DNA of 64,000 nt. Source: Acidovorax soli (GTDB lineage: Bacteria > Pseudomonadota > Gammaproteobacteria > Burkholderiales > Burkholderiaceae_C). Location of the stretch: positions 62,001 to 126,000 of the forward strand of contig NZ_FNQJ01000005.1 of the NCBI RefSeq assembly GCF_900107605.1, written 5' to 3'. Under the pieces are notes generated by a model. It was given only the letters and a program-made list of their open reading frames with translations. It had not been told where the DNA came from and ran no database searches. How positions within the stretch are numbered: the first letter of the stretch is position 1; each line of letters starts with the position of its first letter. Below are positions 16,681-25,540 of this stretch, piece after piece. Made by a program: the position numbers and the translations under genes.

Positions 16681-17793
16681 ATGTATGTAGCCGTCAAGGG
16701 CGGAGAGTCCGCCATTCTCAACAGCTACCGTTTGCTGGCCGAGCAGCGCCGGGGCGACTCGGCACTGCCTGAGCTGTCGGTGGCGCAGATCCGCCAGCAG
16801 CTCAAGCTGGCCGTGGACCGGGTGATGACCGAAGGTTCGGTATACGACCCCGAACTGGCGGCCCTGGCCATCAAGCAGGCGTCGGGTGATCTGGTCGAGG
16901 CCATCTTCCTGCTGCGGGCCTACCGTGCCACGCTGCCGCGCCTGGGCACCACCTGTCCGCTGGACACCGCCGCCATGGCGCTCGACCGCCGCATTTCCGC
17001 CACCTTCAAGGACCTGCCGGGCGGGCAAGTGCTGGGCCCGACCTATGACTACACCCAGCGGCTGCTCGATTTCACCTTGTTGGCCCAGGGGCCGGCGGCC
17101 GATGGCCATGCACTGTCGGCGCCGACGGCGGTGCAAGCCGAGCCCAGCCCCCGCGTGGTGGACCTGCTCAACCAGGAGGGCCTCATCGAAACCCGCACCG
17201 CCCCTCCAGGGGATCCGACGCCCGGCGATCTCACACGCGAGCCCCTGCGTTTTCCGGCCGACCGCGCCACGCGGCTGCAGAACCTGGCGCGTGGTGACGA
17301 AGGCTTTCTGCTGGCCATGGCCTATTCCACCCAGCGCGGCTATGCGCACTCCCACCCCTTTGTGGGCGAGGTGCGCCTGGGCACGGTGGCCGTGGAGGTC
17401 GAACCCGAGGAGCTGGGCTTTGCCATCGACATTGGCGACATCGAGCTCACCGAGTGCGAAATGGTGAACCAGTTCGCCGGCAGCAAGAGCCAGCCGCCGC
17501 AGTTCACGCGCGGCTACGGGCTGGCATTCGGCCACAGCGAACGCAAGGCCATGGCGATGAGCCTGGTGGACCGCGCGCTGCGGGCCGACGAGCTGGGCGA
17601 GGCCATCAACTCGCCCGCGCAGATGCAGGAATTCGTGCTCTCGCACAGCGACAGCCTGGAGGCCTCGGGCTTCGTGCAGCACCTGAAGCTGCCGCACTAC
17701 GTGGATTTCCAGGCAGAGCTGGAGCTGGTGCGCAAGATGCGCGCCGCCGCCAGCGCGGCCACTGCCGATCCCTTGCCAGGAGACCATGCATGA
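16681..17793 (+). CDS. phnI: C-P lyase core subunit PhnI
   Basis: 370-residue subunit of the C-P lyase core complex. With PhnG, PhnH and PhnL the E. coli protein attaches the phosphonate to the ribose of ATP with loss of adenine. The N-terminus MYVAVKGGESAI and internal PLRFPADRATRLQ, RGYAHSHPFVGEVR and FGHSERKAMAMSLVDRAL are hallmarks. The stop overlaps the phnJ start by four bases at 17790-17793, indicating coupled translation. Confidence 0.96.
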   Translation: MYVAVKGGESAILNSYRLLAEQRRGDSALPELSVAQIRQQLKLAVDRVMTEGSVYDPELAALAIKQASGDLVEAIFLLRAYRATLPRLGTTCPLDTAAMALDRRISATFKDLPGGQVLGPTYDYTQRLLDFTLLAQGPAADGHALSAPTAVQAEPSPRVVDLLNQEGLIETRTAPPGDPTPGDLTREPLRFPADRATRLQNLARGDEGFLLAMAYSTQRGYAHSHPFVGEVRLGTVAVEVEPEELGFAIDIGDIELTECEMVNQFAGSKSQPPQFTRGYGLAFGHSERKAMAMSLVDRALRADELGEAINSPAQMQEFVLSHSDSLEASGFVQHLKLPHYVDFQAELELVRKMRAAASAATADPLPGDHA

Positions 17794-18722
17794 ATGCACC
17801 CCATCACCCCGACTGTATGCCCGCCGTGATGGGCCTGCCCGCGGACGCTGCGCCGGTGGACGGCCACTTCAACTTCGCCTACCTGGACGAGCGCACCAAG
17901 CGCATGATCCGCCGCGCCATCCTGAAGGCGGTCGCCATCCCGGGCTACCAGGTGCCGTTTGGTTCGCGCGAAATGCCGCTGCCCTATGGCTGGGGCACGG
18001 GCGGCATCCAGGTCACCGCATCCATCATCGGCCCGCAGGATCGCCTCAAGGTCATCGACCAGGGCTCGGACGACACGGTGAACGCCGTCAACATCCGTCG
18101 GTTCTTCGAGCGCACCACGGGGGTGGCCACCACCACGCGCACCGCCGAGGCCACGCTGATCCAGACGCGCCACCGCATTCCGGAGACTCCGCTGACCCAA
18201 GGCCAGGTGCTCGTCTACCAGGTGCCCGTGCCCGAGCCCATGCAGCGGCTGGAACCGCGCGAAACCGAAACCCGTACCCTGCATGGCCTGGCCGAGTACG
18301 GCCTGATGCACGTGAAGCTCTACGAGGACATCGCGCGCCACGGGCATATCGCGACCACCTACGACTACCCGGTGCTGGTGAATGGCCGCTACGTGATGTC
18401 GCCCTCGCCGATCCCGAAGTTCGACAACCCCAAGCTGCACATGAGCCCGGCCCTGCAGCTGTTCGGGGCCGGCCGCGAAAAGCGCATCTACGCCGTGCCG
18501 CCCTACACGCCGGTGGAAAGCCTGGGCTTTGACGACCACCCCTTCGAGGTGCAGCGCTGGGATGCGGCCTGCGCGCTGTGCGGTGCCACCGACAGCTTTC
18601 TGGACGAGGTGATCACCGACGATCGGGGCACCCGCATGCATGTGTGTTCCGACTCGGACTACTGCCAGGAGCGCCAGGCACAGCCGACCGATTCCGCGCA
18701 GGCGCAAGGCGGTGCAGCATGA
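17790..18722 (+). CDS. phnJ: C-P lyase radical SAM subunit PhnJ (alpha-D-ribose 1-methylphosphonate 5-phosphate C-P lyase)
   Basis: 310-residue catalytic subunit that breaks the carbon-phosphorus bond by radical SAM chemistry, releasing the hydrocarbon and the 1,2-cyclic phosphate of ribose 5-phosphate. The C-terminal cysteine pattern is CX2CX21CX5C, exactly the spacing of the E. coli iron-sulphur cysteines plus the catalytic cysteine (CALC, MHVC, DSDYC). The ATG at 17790 was chosen because it forms the ATGA overlap with phnI and starts the conserved region; a longer upstream frame lies inside phnI. The stop overlaps the next acetyltransferase gene. Confidence 0.97.
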   Translation: MNAPHHPDCMPAVMGLPADAAPVDGHFNFAYLDERTKRMIRRAILKAVAIPGYQVPFGSREMPLPYGWGTGGIQVTASIIGPQDRLKVIDQGSDDTVNAVNIRRFFERTTGVATTTRTAEATLIQTRHRIPETPLTQGQVLVYQVPVPEPMQRLEPRETETRTLHGLAEYGLMHVKLYEDIARHGHIATTYDYPVLVNGRYVMSPSPIPKFDNPKLHMSPALQLFGAGREKRIYAVPPYTPVESLGFDDHPFEVQRWDAACALCGATDSFLDEVITDDRGTRMHVCSDSDYCQERQAQPTDSAQAQGGAA

Positions 18723-19180
18723 GCAGCGTGCACCTTCGCGAAGCCCAGCGTGCCGACCTGGAGAACGTGCTGGCCCTGTATGCCGCCATTGAAGACAGCC
18801 CCGCTGACGTGCTGACCCTGGAAGAAGCCCAGGCCGTATGGGCCCAGTTTGCCCGCTACCCCAGCTATCGCCTGTGGGTGGCCTGCGATGCGGCGGCGCA
18901 CGGCGCGGTGGTGGGCACGTATGCGCTGCTCATCATGCACAACCTTGCGCACCGGGGGGCGCCCTCGGCCATCGTCGAGGACGTGGTCGTGGCACAGGAC
19001 CAGCAGGGCCGTGGCATTGGCCGCCAGATGATGGCCCACGCCATGCAGCAGGCGCGCGATGCGGGCTGCTACAAGCTCGCGCTCTCGTCCAACGCCCGCC
19101 GCGCGGGCGCCCATGCCTTTTATGAATCCCTGGGCTTTGCGCAGCACGGCCTGAGCTTTGTTGTCGAGACCCTCCCATGA
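18719..19180 (+). CDS. GNAT-family N-acetyltransferase in the phn operon (PhnO-like role possible)
   Basis: 153-residue GNAT enzyme with the acetyl-CoA-binding QQGRGIGRQMMAHAM loop and a C-terminal GAHAFYESLGF motif. It sits between phnJ and phnK with ATGA overlaps on both sides (18719-18722 and 19177-19180), so it is an integral operon member and not a recent insertion. E. coli PhnO, which acetylates aminoalkylphosphonates before C-P cleavage, has the same fold and similar size but a different place in its operon. The role here is inferred from context. Confidence 0.78.
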   Translation: MSSVHLREAQRADLENVLALYAAIEDSPADVLTLEEAQAVWAQFARYPSYRLWVACDAAAHGAVVGTYALLIMHNLAHRGAPSAIVEDVVVAQDQQGRGIGRQMMAHAMQQARDAGCYKLALSSNARRAGAHAFYESLGFAQHGLSFVVETLP

Positions 19181-19965
19181 ACCATCCCGAACCTGCTGCG
19201 CCGCTGCTGAGCGTGCGCAACGTCAGCAAGCGCTATGGCGACCGTGTGGCGCTGCAGGGCGCGTCCTTTGACCTGTGGCCTGGCGAGGTGCTCGCCGTGG
19301 TGGGCGAGTCCGGATCCGGCAAGTCCACGCTGCTCAACGCCATTGCGGCACGCAGCGCCCCGGACGAAGGCACGGTGCAGTTCCGCCAGCGCAGTGGCGA
19401 GCTGCAGGACATCTATGCCATGACCGAAGCCCAGCAGCGCCTGCTGGCCCGCACCGATTGGGGCTTCGTGCACCAGAACGCAGCGGACGGCCTGCGCATG
19501 GATGTGTCGGCCGGCGCCAACGTGGGCGAACGCCTGATGGGCCTGGGCGAGCGCCACTACGGCCGCCTGCGCAGCACCGCTGCCGACTGGCTGCAGCGCG
19601 TGGAGATCGACGCGGCGCGCATCGACGACGCGCCGCGCACCTTCTCGGGTGGCATGCGCCAGCGCCTGCAGATTGCCCGCAACCTGGTCACGCAGCCCCG
19701 CCTGGTGTTCATGGACGAGCCCACCTCGGGCCTGGATGTGTCGGTGCAGGCGCGCCTGCTGGACCTGCTGCGCCAGCTCACACGGCAGATGCAGCTGGCC
19801 GCCATCATCGTCACGCACGACCTGGCGGTGGCGCGGCTGCTGGCCCACCGCATGGTGGTGATGCAGCGCGGCCGCGTGGTCGAGTCGGGCCTCACCGACC
19901 AGGTGCTCGACGACCCGCAGCACCCCTATACCCAGCTTCTCGTCTCTTCGGTACTGCAGCCATGA
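19177..19965 (+). CDS. phnK: C-P lyase-associated ABC-type ATPase PhnK
   Basis: 262-residue ABC-family ATPase that, in E. coli, docks onto the C-P lyase core at PhnJ and does not act as a transporter. Walker A is GESGSGKST at residues 43-51, the signature is FSGGMRQRLQIARN, Walker B is LVFMDEPTSGLD, and the H-loop is VTHD. It starts in the ATGA overlap with the acetyltransferase gene and ends in an ATGA overlap with phnL. Confidence 0.95.
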   Translation: MNHPEPAAPLLSVRNVSKRYGDRVALQGASFDLWPGEVLAVVGESGSGKSTLLNAIAARSAPDEGTVQFRQRSGELQDIYAMTEAQQRLLARTDWGFVHQNAADGLRMDVSAGANVGERLMGLGERHYGRLRSTAADWLQRVEIDAARIDDAPRTFSGGMRQRLQIARNLVTQPRLVFMDEPTSGLDVSVQARLLDLLRQLTRQMQLAAIIVTHDLAVARLLAHRMVVMQRGRVVESGLTDQVLDDPQHPYTQLLVSSVLQP

Positions 19966-20681
19966 ACCCTCCCATTCTCCAGATGAAAGGGGTGGCCAAG
20001 CGCTTCACCCTGCACCACCGCAACGGCATTGAACTGTCCGTGCTGGACCATGTGAACCTGGCCGTCAGCCCGGGCGAGTGCGTGGTGCTCGACGGTCCCT
20101 CGGGCATGGGCAAGAGCACGCTGCTCAAGATGATCTACGCGAACTACCGCGCCAATGCTGGCAGCATCACGGTGCAGCCGCCCGGCGGCGCGGCGGTGGA
20201 TGTGACGCAGGCCACGCCCCGCGCGCTGGTGCAGCTGCGCCGCGACACCATCGGGTATGTCAGCCAGTTCCTGCGCGTGATTCCCCGGGTGTCGGCGCTG
20301 GACGTGGTGGCCGAGCCGCTGGCCGAGGATGCCCACGATGACATTGCCGCGCTGGAGGCGGCGCGCGACCAGGCACGCCAGTGGCTGGAGCGCCTGCGCA
20401 TTCCCGAGCGCCTGTGGCACCTGCCGCCCGCCACCTTTTCGGGCGGCGAGCAGCAGCGCGTCAACATCGCGCGCAACATGATCAAGCCCAAGCCGCTGCT
20501 GCTGCTCGATGAGCCCACGGCATCGCTGGACGCGGCCAACACCGAAACCGTGATTGCCCTGATGGGCGAGGCGGTGGCGCGCGGAGCCGCCTTGGTGGGC
20601 ATCTTCCACGACGCCCATGTGGGTGCCGCCGTGGCCACGCGCCGCGTGAATGTGGGCGATTTCCGGGGGGCGGCAGCATGA
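19962..20681 (+). CDS. phnL: C-P lyase-associated ABC-type ATPase PhnL
   Basis: 239-residue ABC ATPase. PhnL is required with PhnG, PhnH and PhnI to form the ribose 1-phosphonate triphosphate. Walker A is GPSGMGKST, the signature FSGGEQQRVNIARN, Walker [13 protein letters not shown], and the switch IFHD. The ATG at 19962 was chosen because it overlaps the phnK stop by four bases and begins the conserved domain; upstream codons in this frame lie inside phnK. The stop overlaps phnM. Confidence 0.95.
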   Translation: MNPPILQMKGVAKRFTLHHRNGIELSVLDHVNLAVSPGECVVLDGPSGMGKSTLLKMIYANYRANAGSITVQPPGGAAVDVTQATPRALVQLRRDTIGYVSQFLRVIPRVSALDVVAEPLAEDAHDDIAALEAARDQARQWLERLRIPERLWHLPPATFSGGEQQRVNIARNMIKPKPLLLLDEPTASLDAANTETVIALMGEAVARGAALVGIFHDAHVGAAVATRRVNVGDFRGAAA

Positions 20682-21832
20682 GCACCATGGTCTTCAAGAA
20701 CGCCCGCCTGGTGCTGCCGGGCGAGGTGGTGCACGGCGCTTTGCGGGCAGACGCGGGGCGCATCGCGTCGATGGACGCCGGAGCAAGCTCGGCATTGGAA
20801 GGTCTTGACCTGGGTGGCGACTACCTGATGCCGGGCCTGGTGGAGGTGCACACCGACAACTTCGAGCGCCACCTCATGCCCCGGCCCAAGGTGCAATGGG
20901 CCGAGATGCCTGCGCTGCTCGCGCACGACGCCGAGATCGCCGCCGCCGGCATCACCACGGTGCTGGATGCCCTGGGCGTGGGCGAGGCGGATGCGGACAG
21001 CCTGCGCGGCAGTGCCTGGAACCGCGTGCTCGACACCATAGCCACCTGCACCGAGCGCAACCTGCTGCGCGCCGACCACCACCTGCATGTGCGCTGCGAA
21101 CTGCCCGCACCCAACACCATCGAGCTGTTCGAGCCCTTCCACGGGCACCCGCGCCTGTCGCTGATCTCGCTGATGGACCATACGCCAGGCCAGCGCCAGT
21201 GGGAAGACATCGAACAGGCGCGCACCTACTACACCGGCAAGAAGGGCTGGAGCGCCGAGAAGTTCGAGCGCCAGGTAGAGCATGCCGCTACGCTGCAGGC
21301 GCAATATGCCGAGCCGCACCGCGCCTACTTCGTGGATTACTGCCGCACGCACGGCATCTCGCTGGCAAGCCACGACGACACCACGGTGGCGCATGTGGCG
21401 CAGGCCCATGCCGAGGGGGCTGCGATGTCGGAGTTCCCGACCACGCTGGCCGCTGCACGCGCTGCGCATGAGCGTGGCCTGCTCACCGTGATGGGCGGCC
21501 CCAACGTGGTGCGCGGTGGCTCGCACTCGGGCAATGTGGCAGCGGCCGACCTGGCGCGCCAGGGGCTGCTGGACATTCTTTCGTCCGACTACGTGCCCGG
21601 CAGCCTGCTGAGTGCGGTGATGCGCCTGGTGCATGACGGCATCCTCACCCTGCCGCAGGCGGTGGCCACCGTCACGCGCAACCCCGCCCGCTCGGCCGGC
21701 ATGACCGACCGGGGCGAACTGGCGCCGGGGCTGCGCGCGGACCTGGTCCAGGTGCACATGGCCGAACTGTCGGATGGATCGCTGCAGGCCGTGGTGCGCG
21801 GGGTGTGGCGCGAGGGCATGCGGGTGCTCTGA
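20678..21832 (+). CDS. phnM: Alpha-D-ribose 1-methylphosphonate 5-triphosphate diphosphatase PhnM
   Basis: 384-residue amidohydrolase-superfamily enzyme that removes pyrophosphate from the ribose 1-phosphonate 5-triphosphate, giving the substrate of PhnJ. Metal-binding HTDN begins at His 58, followed by the family motif [32 protein letters not shown] and [11 protein letters not shown] complete the active site. It is the last gene of the tightly overlapping phnG-M block. A 95-base gap holding a putative PhnF site separates it from phnC. Confidence 0.95.
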   Translation: MSTMVFKNARLVLPGEVVHGALRADAGRIASMDAGASSALEGLDLGGDYLMPGLVEVHTDNFERHLMPRPKVQWAEMPALLAHDAEIAAAGITTVLDALGVGEADADSLRGSAWNRVLDTIATCTERNLLRADHHLHVRCELPAPNTIELFEPFHGHPRLSLISLMDHTPGQRQWEDIEQARTYYTGKKGWSAEKFERQVEHAATLQAQYAEPHRAYFVDYCRTHGISLASHDDTTVAHVAQAHAEGAAMSEFPTTLAAARAAHERGLLTVMGGPNVVRGGSHSGNVAAADLARQGLLDILSSDYVPGSLLSAVMRLVHDGILTLPQAVATVTRNPARSAGMTDRGELAPGLRADLVQVHMAELSDGSLQAVVRGVWREGMRVL

Positions 21833-21900
21833 GGCCCTTTTCTGACACCCAAATTTCTTGCAACTGTCAAAACCATGTCATGAGGCAGCCGCACACTGGG

Positions 21901-21913
21901 TTGTCTAGACGAC
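21901..21913. promoter_or_regulatory. Putative PhnF operator upstream of phnC
   Basis: TTGTCTAGACGAC, identical at 11 of 13 positions to the site before phnG. The core GTCTAGAC is a perfect 8-base palindrome and fits the HutC-type GTnTAnAC consensus. It ends 14 bases before the phnC ATG, immediately upstream of the ribosome site. It implies a second PhnF-controlled start point for phnCDE, or internal control of read-through from phnM. Confidence 0.6.
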
Positions 21914-21927
21914 TTGAGGGCCATGTG

Positions 21928-22788
21928 ATGTCTACAGCACTTCGCATACAGCAACTGAACAAGCATTTTGCCAATGGCAAGCACGCCTTGCGCGACATCA
22001 ACCTGACCGTGCAGCGTGGCGAGATGGTGGCCTTGATCGGTGCATCCGGTTCTGGCAAATCGACCCTGCTGCGCCACGTGGCCGGGCTGGTGGTGGCCGA
22101 CGGCGCCAGCGATTCGCTGATCGAGGTGGACGGCCGCTGCGTGCAGCAGGGTGGTCGCATCCACCGTGACATTCGCCAGGTGCGGGCGCAGGTGGGTTTC
22201 GTGTTCCAGCAGTTCAACCTGGTGGACCGTTTGCCGGTACTGATGAATGTGCTGGTGGGCCTGTTGCACCGCACGCCGCGCTGGCGCGGCTGGCTGCGGC
22301 TGTTCAGGCCGCACGAACGCGCGTTGGCGCTGGAGGCGCTGGCCCGTGTCGGCATTGCCGACTGCCACGCCCAGCGCGCCTCCACCCTGTCGGGCGGGCA
22401 GCAGCAGCGGGCCGCCATTGCCCGCACCCTGGTGCAGGGCGCCAAGGTGGTGCTGGCCGACGAGCCCATCGCCTCGCTCGACCCCGAGTCTTCGCGCAAG
22501 GTCATGGACATCCTGGCGCGCATCAACCGCGAAGACGGCAGCACGGTCATCGTGTCGCTGCACCAGGTGGATGTGGCCATCAAATACTGCCCCCGCGTGG
22601 TGGCACTGCACCAGGGCCGCGTGGTGTACGACGGCCCATCCGCTGCACTCACCCCCGGGCTGCTGCGTGAGCTCTATGGCGTGCAGGCCGACGAGATCCT
22701 GACGGGTGCGAATCCTTTGCCTTCGGCTGCCGCGCCTGCGGTTTCGCCGGTGGCCGGCTGGATGCCGCCCCTGGCCCAGGCGGCCTGA
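21928..22788 (+). CDS. phnC: Phosphonate ABC transporter ATP-binding protein PhnC
   Basis: 286-residue ATPase that powers phosphonate import. Walker A is GASGSGKST at residues 38-46, the signature [15 protein letters not shown], Walker [13 protein letters not shown], and the switch SLHQVDVAI typical of PhnC. ATG 21928 has a TTGAGGG ribosome site seven bases upstream; longer starts lack one and run into the putative operator. It begins the transporter block phnC-phnD-phnE. The C-terminus carries an Ala/Pro-rich extension of about 20 residues beyond the usual end. Confidence 0.94.
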   Translation: MSTALRIQQLNKHFANGKHALRDINLTVQRGEMVALIGASGSGKSTLLRHVAGLVVADGASDSLIEVDGRCVQQGGRIHRDIRQVRAQVGFVFQQFNLVDRLPVLMNVLVGLLHRTPRWRGWLRLFRPHERALALEALARVGIADCHAQRASTLSGGQQQRAAIARTLVQGAKVVLADEPIASLDPESSRKVMDILARINREDGSTVIVSLHQVDVAIKYCPRVVALHQGRVVYDGPSAALTPGLLRELYGVQADEILTGANPLPSAAAPAVSPVAGWMPPLAQAA

Positions 22789-22825
22789 TTCCTTTCTTTC
22801 GCTCTTTCCATTCACGGGAGTTTTC

Positions 22826-23770
22826 ATGATCAAGAAACTGTGCGCAGCCATGGCCCTGGGCCTGGGCATGACGGGGGCCTTTGCCCAGGACATCAACTTC
22901 GGCATCATCTCCACCGAGGCCACGCAGAACCTCAAGGCCGACTGGCAGCCTCTGCTCGACGACATGGCCCAGCAGACCGGCTTCAAGATCAAGGCGTTCT
23001 TTGCGCCCGACTACGCCGGCATCATCGAAGGCATGCGTTTCAACAAGGTGCAGGTGGCCTGGCTGGGCAACAAATCGGCCATGGAAGCCGTGGACCGCGC
23101 CAACGGCGAAGTGTTTGCCCAAATGGTCAACGCCGATGGCACGCAGGGCTATTACTCGCACCTCATCGTGCACAAGGACAGCCCCCTGGCCACGCTGGAT
23201 GACGTGCTCAAGAACAGCAAGTCGCTGAGCTTCGGCAACGGTGACCCCAACTCCACCTCGGGTTTCCTGGTGCCTGGCTACTACGCCTTTGCACAGAACA
23301 AGGTCGACGTGAAGACGCATTTCAAGATCGTGCGCAGCGCCAACCATGAGACCAATGCCCTGGCAGTGGCCAACAAGCAGGTCGATGTGGCCACCAACAA
23401 CAGCGAAAACCTCGGCAAGATCCAGGAACGGCAGCCCGAGAAGTTCAAGGACATCAAGATCGTCTGGACCTCGCCCCTCATCGCGCTCGACCCGCTGGTG
23501 ATGCACAAGGAGCTGCCCGAGGCCACCAAGACGAAGATCAAGAATTTCTTCTACAACTACGCCAAGACCGATCCCCGCGAGAAGGAGATCGTGATGAAGA
23601 TCTCCAAGCTGTCGGGCTTCAAGCCGTCGAGCAATGCGCAGCTCACCCCGATCCGCCAGCTCGACCTGTTCGGCAAGCGCAACAAGATCGAAGCCGACAG
23701 CACACTGGCCGAGACCGAGAAGAAGACCCGCCTGGCCGAGATCGATCAGCAGCTGGCGTCCCTGAAGTAA
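22826..23770 (+). CDS. phnD: Phosphonate ABC transporter periplasmic binding protein PhnD
   Basis: 314-residue periplasmic receptor for phosphonates. The signal peptide ends AFAQD at about residue 21, and the mature protein begins INFGIISTEATQNLK. Other family landmarks are FAPDYAGIIEGMRF, KVQVAWLGNKSAMEA and SFGNGDPNSTSGFLVP with the phosphonate-binding serine/threonine cluster. A CGGGAG ribosome site precedes the ATG. Position between phnC and phnE confirms its role. Confidence 0.95.
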   Translation: MIKKLCAAMALGLGMTGAFAQDINFGIISTEATQNLKADWQPLLDDMAQQTGFKIKAFFAPDYAGIIEGMRFNKVQVAWLGNKSAMEAVDRANGEVFAQMVNADGTQGYYSHLIVHKDSPLATLDDVLKNSKSLSFGNGDPNSTSGFLVPGYYAFAQNKVDVKTHFKIVRSANHETNALAVANKQVDVATNNSENLGKIQERQPEKFKDIKIVWTSPLIALDPLVMHKELPEATKTKIKNFFYNYAKTDPREKEIVMKISKLSGFKPSSNAQLTPIRQLDLFGKRNKIEADSTLAETEKKTRLAEIDQQLASLK

Positions 23771-23847
23771 AGCGTTCCACTCTTGTGCCGGCGGTGGGCT
23801 GACAACAGCAGTTGCTGCCCGCCGCCCCGGTGATTGCAGGTATATCC

Positions 23848-24654
23848 ATGTCTTCTGCCCTGACCCCTTCGCTCACCCACCTGGCCCAGGCCACCGCACC
23901 CAAGCGCAGCCTGGGCTGGTACCTGTCCTGGGGCATTCTGCTGGTGCTGCTGGCCGCTTCATGGAAGGGTGCCGACATGCGCCCTCTGGACCTGCTGCAG
24001 GACTCGGGCAACATGGCACGGTATGCGGCAGAGTTCTTTCCTCCCAATTTTGCGCAGTGGCAGCTGTATGTGCAGGAGATGCTCGTCACCTTGCAGATCG
24101 CGCTGTGGGGCACGGCCCTGGCAGTGCTGACCGCCGTGCCTCTGGCGTTGCTGGCCTCGTCCAACATCGTGCCGTGGTGGGTGTACCAGCCGATGCGCCG
24201 CGTGCTCGATACCTTCCGTGCCATCAACGAAATGGTCTTTGCCATGCTGTTCGTGGTGGCCGTGGGCCTGGGGCCTTTCGCGGGCGTGCTGGCGCTGTGG
24301 ATCCATACCTCGGGCACGCTGGCCAAGCTGTTTTCCGAGGCGGTGGAGGCCATCGATCCCCAGCCCGTGGAAGGCATCCGCTCGACCGGGGCGAGTGCCT
24401 TGCATGAAATCATCTATGGCGTGATTCCGCAGGTGATGCCGCTGTGGATTTCATTCACGCTCTACCGTTTCGAGGCCAACGTGCGTTCCGCGTCGGTGGT
24501 GGGCATGGTGGGTGCCGGGGGGATCGGCGTGGTGCTGTGGGAAATCATCCGTGGCTTTCAATATGCCGAAACCTGTGCGGTGATGCTCATCATCGTGGTG
24601 ACCGTGAGTGCCATCGACCTGGTGTCTGCACGCGTTCGAAAGGCCCTGGTGTAA
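23848..24654 (+). CDS. phnE: Phosphonate ABC transporter permease PhnE
   Basis: 268-residue inner-membrane permease with about six hydrophobic helices. The ABC permease coupling motif [20 protein letters not shown] is near residues 165-185, and the C-terminus [16 protein letters not shown] is typical of PhnE. Only one permease gene is present, as in E. coli, suggesting a homodimer. ATG 23848 was chosen over weak GTG/TTG codons up to 36 bases upstream. The HD-domain gene starts 19 bases after the stop. Confidence 0.93.
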   Translation: MSSALTPSLTHLAQATAPKRSLGWYLSWGILLVLLAASWKGADMRPLDLLQDSGNMARYAAEFFPPNFAQWQLYVQEMLVTLQIALWGTALAVLTAVPLALLASSNIVPWWVYQPMRRVLDTFRAINEMVFAMLFVVAVGLGPFAGVLALWIHTSGTLAKLFSEAVEAIDPQPVEGIRSTGASALHEIIYGVIPQVMPLWISFTLYRFEANVRSASVVGMVGAGGIGVVLWEIIRGFQYAETCAVMLIIVVTVSAIDLVSARVRKALV

Positions 24655-24673
24655 CGCCGCCACTGGAGCCCCC

Positions 24674-25261
24674 ATGGCGTTGACCCTGATCGATATTTCG
24701 CATGTGCTGGTGACCCGCGGCAAGGAGCAGTATGGCCGCGAAGCCGTCAGCCAGCTCGAGCACGCGTTGCAGTGCGCCCACCTGGCCGAACTGGCCGGTG
24801 AAACGCCGGAAACCGTGGCCGCGGCGCTGCTGCATGACATTGGACACCTGTTGGCGCCAGACGGTGGGGCGGCAGACCGTGCGGGCCACGATGATCTGCA
24901 CCAGTATGTGGCGCTGCCTTTCCTGCGGGCCCTGCTGCCACGTGCCGTGCTGGAGCCCGTGCGGCTGCATGTCGATGCCAAGCGCTACCTCTGCACCATG
25001 GAACAAGGGTACTGGGAAGCACTGTCGCCTGCTTCCCGGCAAAGCCTGGAGTTGCAAGGGGGTGCGTACTCGGTAGAGGAGGCGGTGCAATTTGCCTCCC
25101 AGCCATTCGCCAGCGAAGCCATCCGGCTGCGCCGCTACGACGATGCCGCCAAGGTGCCCGGCCGCGCGACGCCCGCGTTCGGGCATTTCATGGGTGTGAT
25201 GGCAACGGTCACCGCGCGGCATGCGCTGGCCAGTCAGGTGCCTGGCGCCGTATCTGCCTGA
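24674..25261 (+). CDS. Phosphonate-operon HD-domain protein related to PhnZ diiron oxygenase
   Basis: 195-residue HD-domain protein of the type associated with phosphonate degradation operons. Candidate metal ligands are His 30, His 54-Asp 55 (LLHDIGH), His 76 (DDLHQY), His 99 and Asp 156 or 157. As I remember PhnZ, the ligands fall at the same order and spacing (offset four to five), and Tyr 20/Glu 23 match its substrate-gating Tyr/Glu pair. PhnZ oxidatively cleaves 2-amino-1-hydroxyethylphosphonate. No PhnY-like hydroxylase gene is in the window, so a different hydroxyphosphonate or a helper role for C-P lyase is possible. Confidence 0.82.
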   Translation: MALTLIDISHVLVTRGKEQYGREAVSQLEHALQCAHLAELAGETPETVAAALLHDIGHLLAPDGGAADRAGHDDLHQYVALPFLRALLPRAVLEPVRLHVDAKRYLCTMEQGYWEALSPASRQSLELQGGAYSVEEAVQFASQPFASEAIRLRRYDDAAKVPGRATPAFGHFMGVMATVTARHALASQVPGAVSA

Positions 25262-25300
25262 CGAACCCGCTGCTCCGGGCGGCAGCGAGCTTCGCGCGGC

Positions 25301-25323
25301 GTGGGCCGATGGCGTCGGCCCAC
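25301..25323. other. Perfect 9-bp stem hairpin after the phosphonate unit
   Basis: GTGGGCCGA and TCGGCCCAC flank the five-base loop TGGCG, 40 bases after the stop of the HD-domain gene. There is no following U-tract, so it is not a classical terminator, but it could protect the transcript end or pause RNA polymerase. The remaining bases up to the next gene at 25541 show only a loose inverted repeat near 25468-25492 and no recognisable gene. Confidence 0.4.
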
Positions 25324-25540
25324 CATGGGCCATGCATCGGGGCCTGCCGTATCCCAACGGCGAAGGCCCGACGCGCGCATCGGCATCTTGGAGGGGCCTG
25401 GCGTGGAAGCAAGCCAAGGTAAAAGCATCGAACCCATGCTGCTGCCCTGGCGCGTGATCGGCCCGTGTCGGCGGCCGGCGAGCGCCGCCGGCCAGGCAAG
25501 GTGTTGACGTGCCGGCCGCCAGCTTCAAGAATGCACAACC

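Noticed and set aside
20144-21757. 537-codon minus-strand frame opposite phnL and phnM
   Set aside because: Antisense shadow of two genes with intact catalytic motifs.
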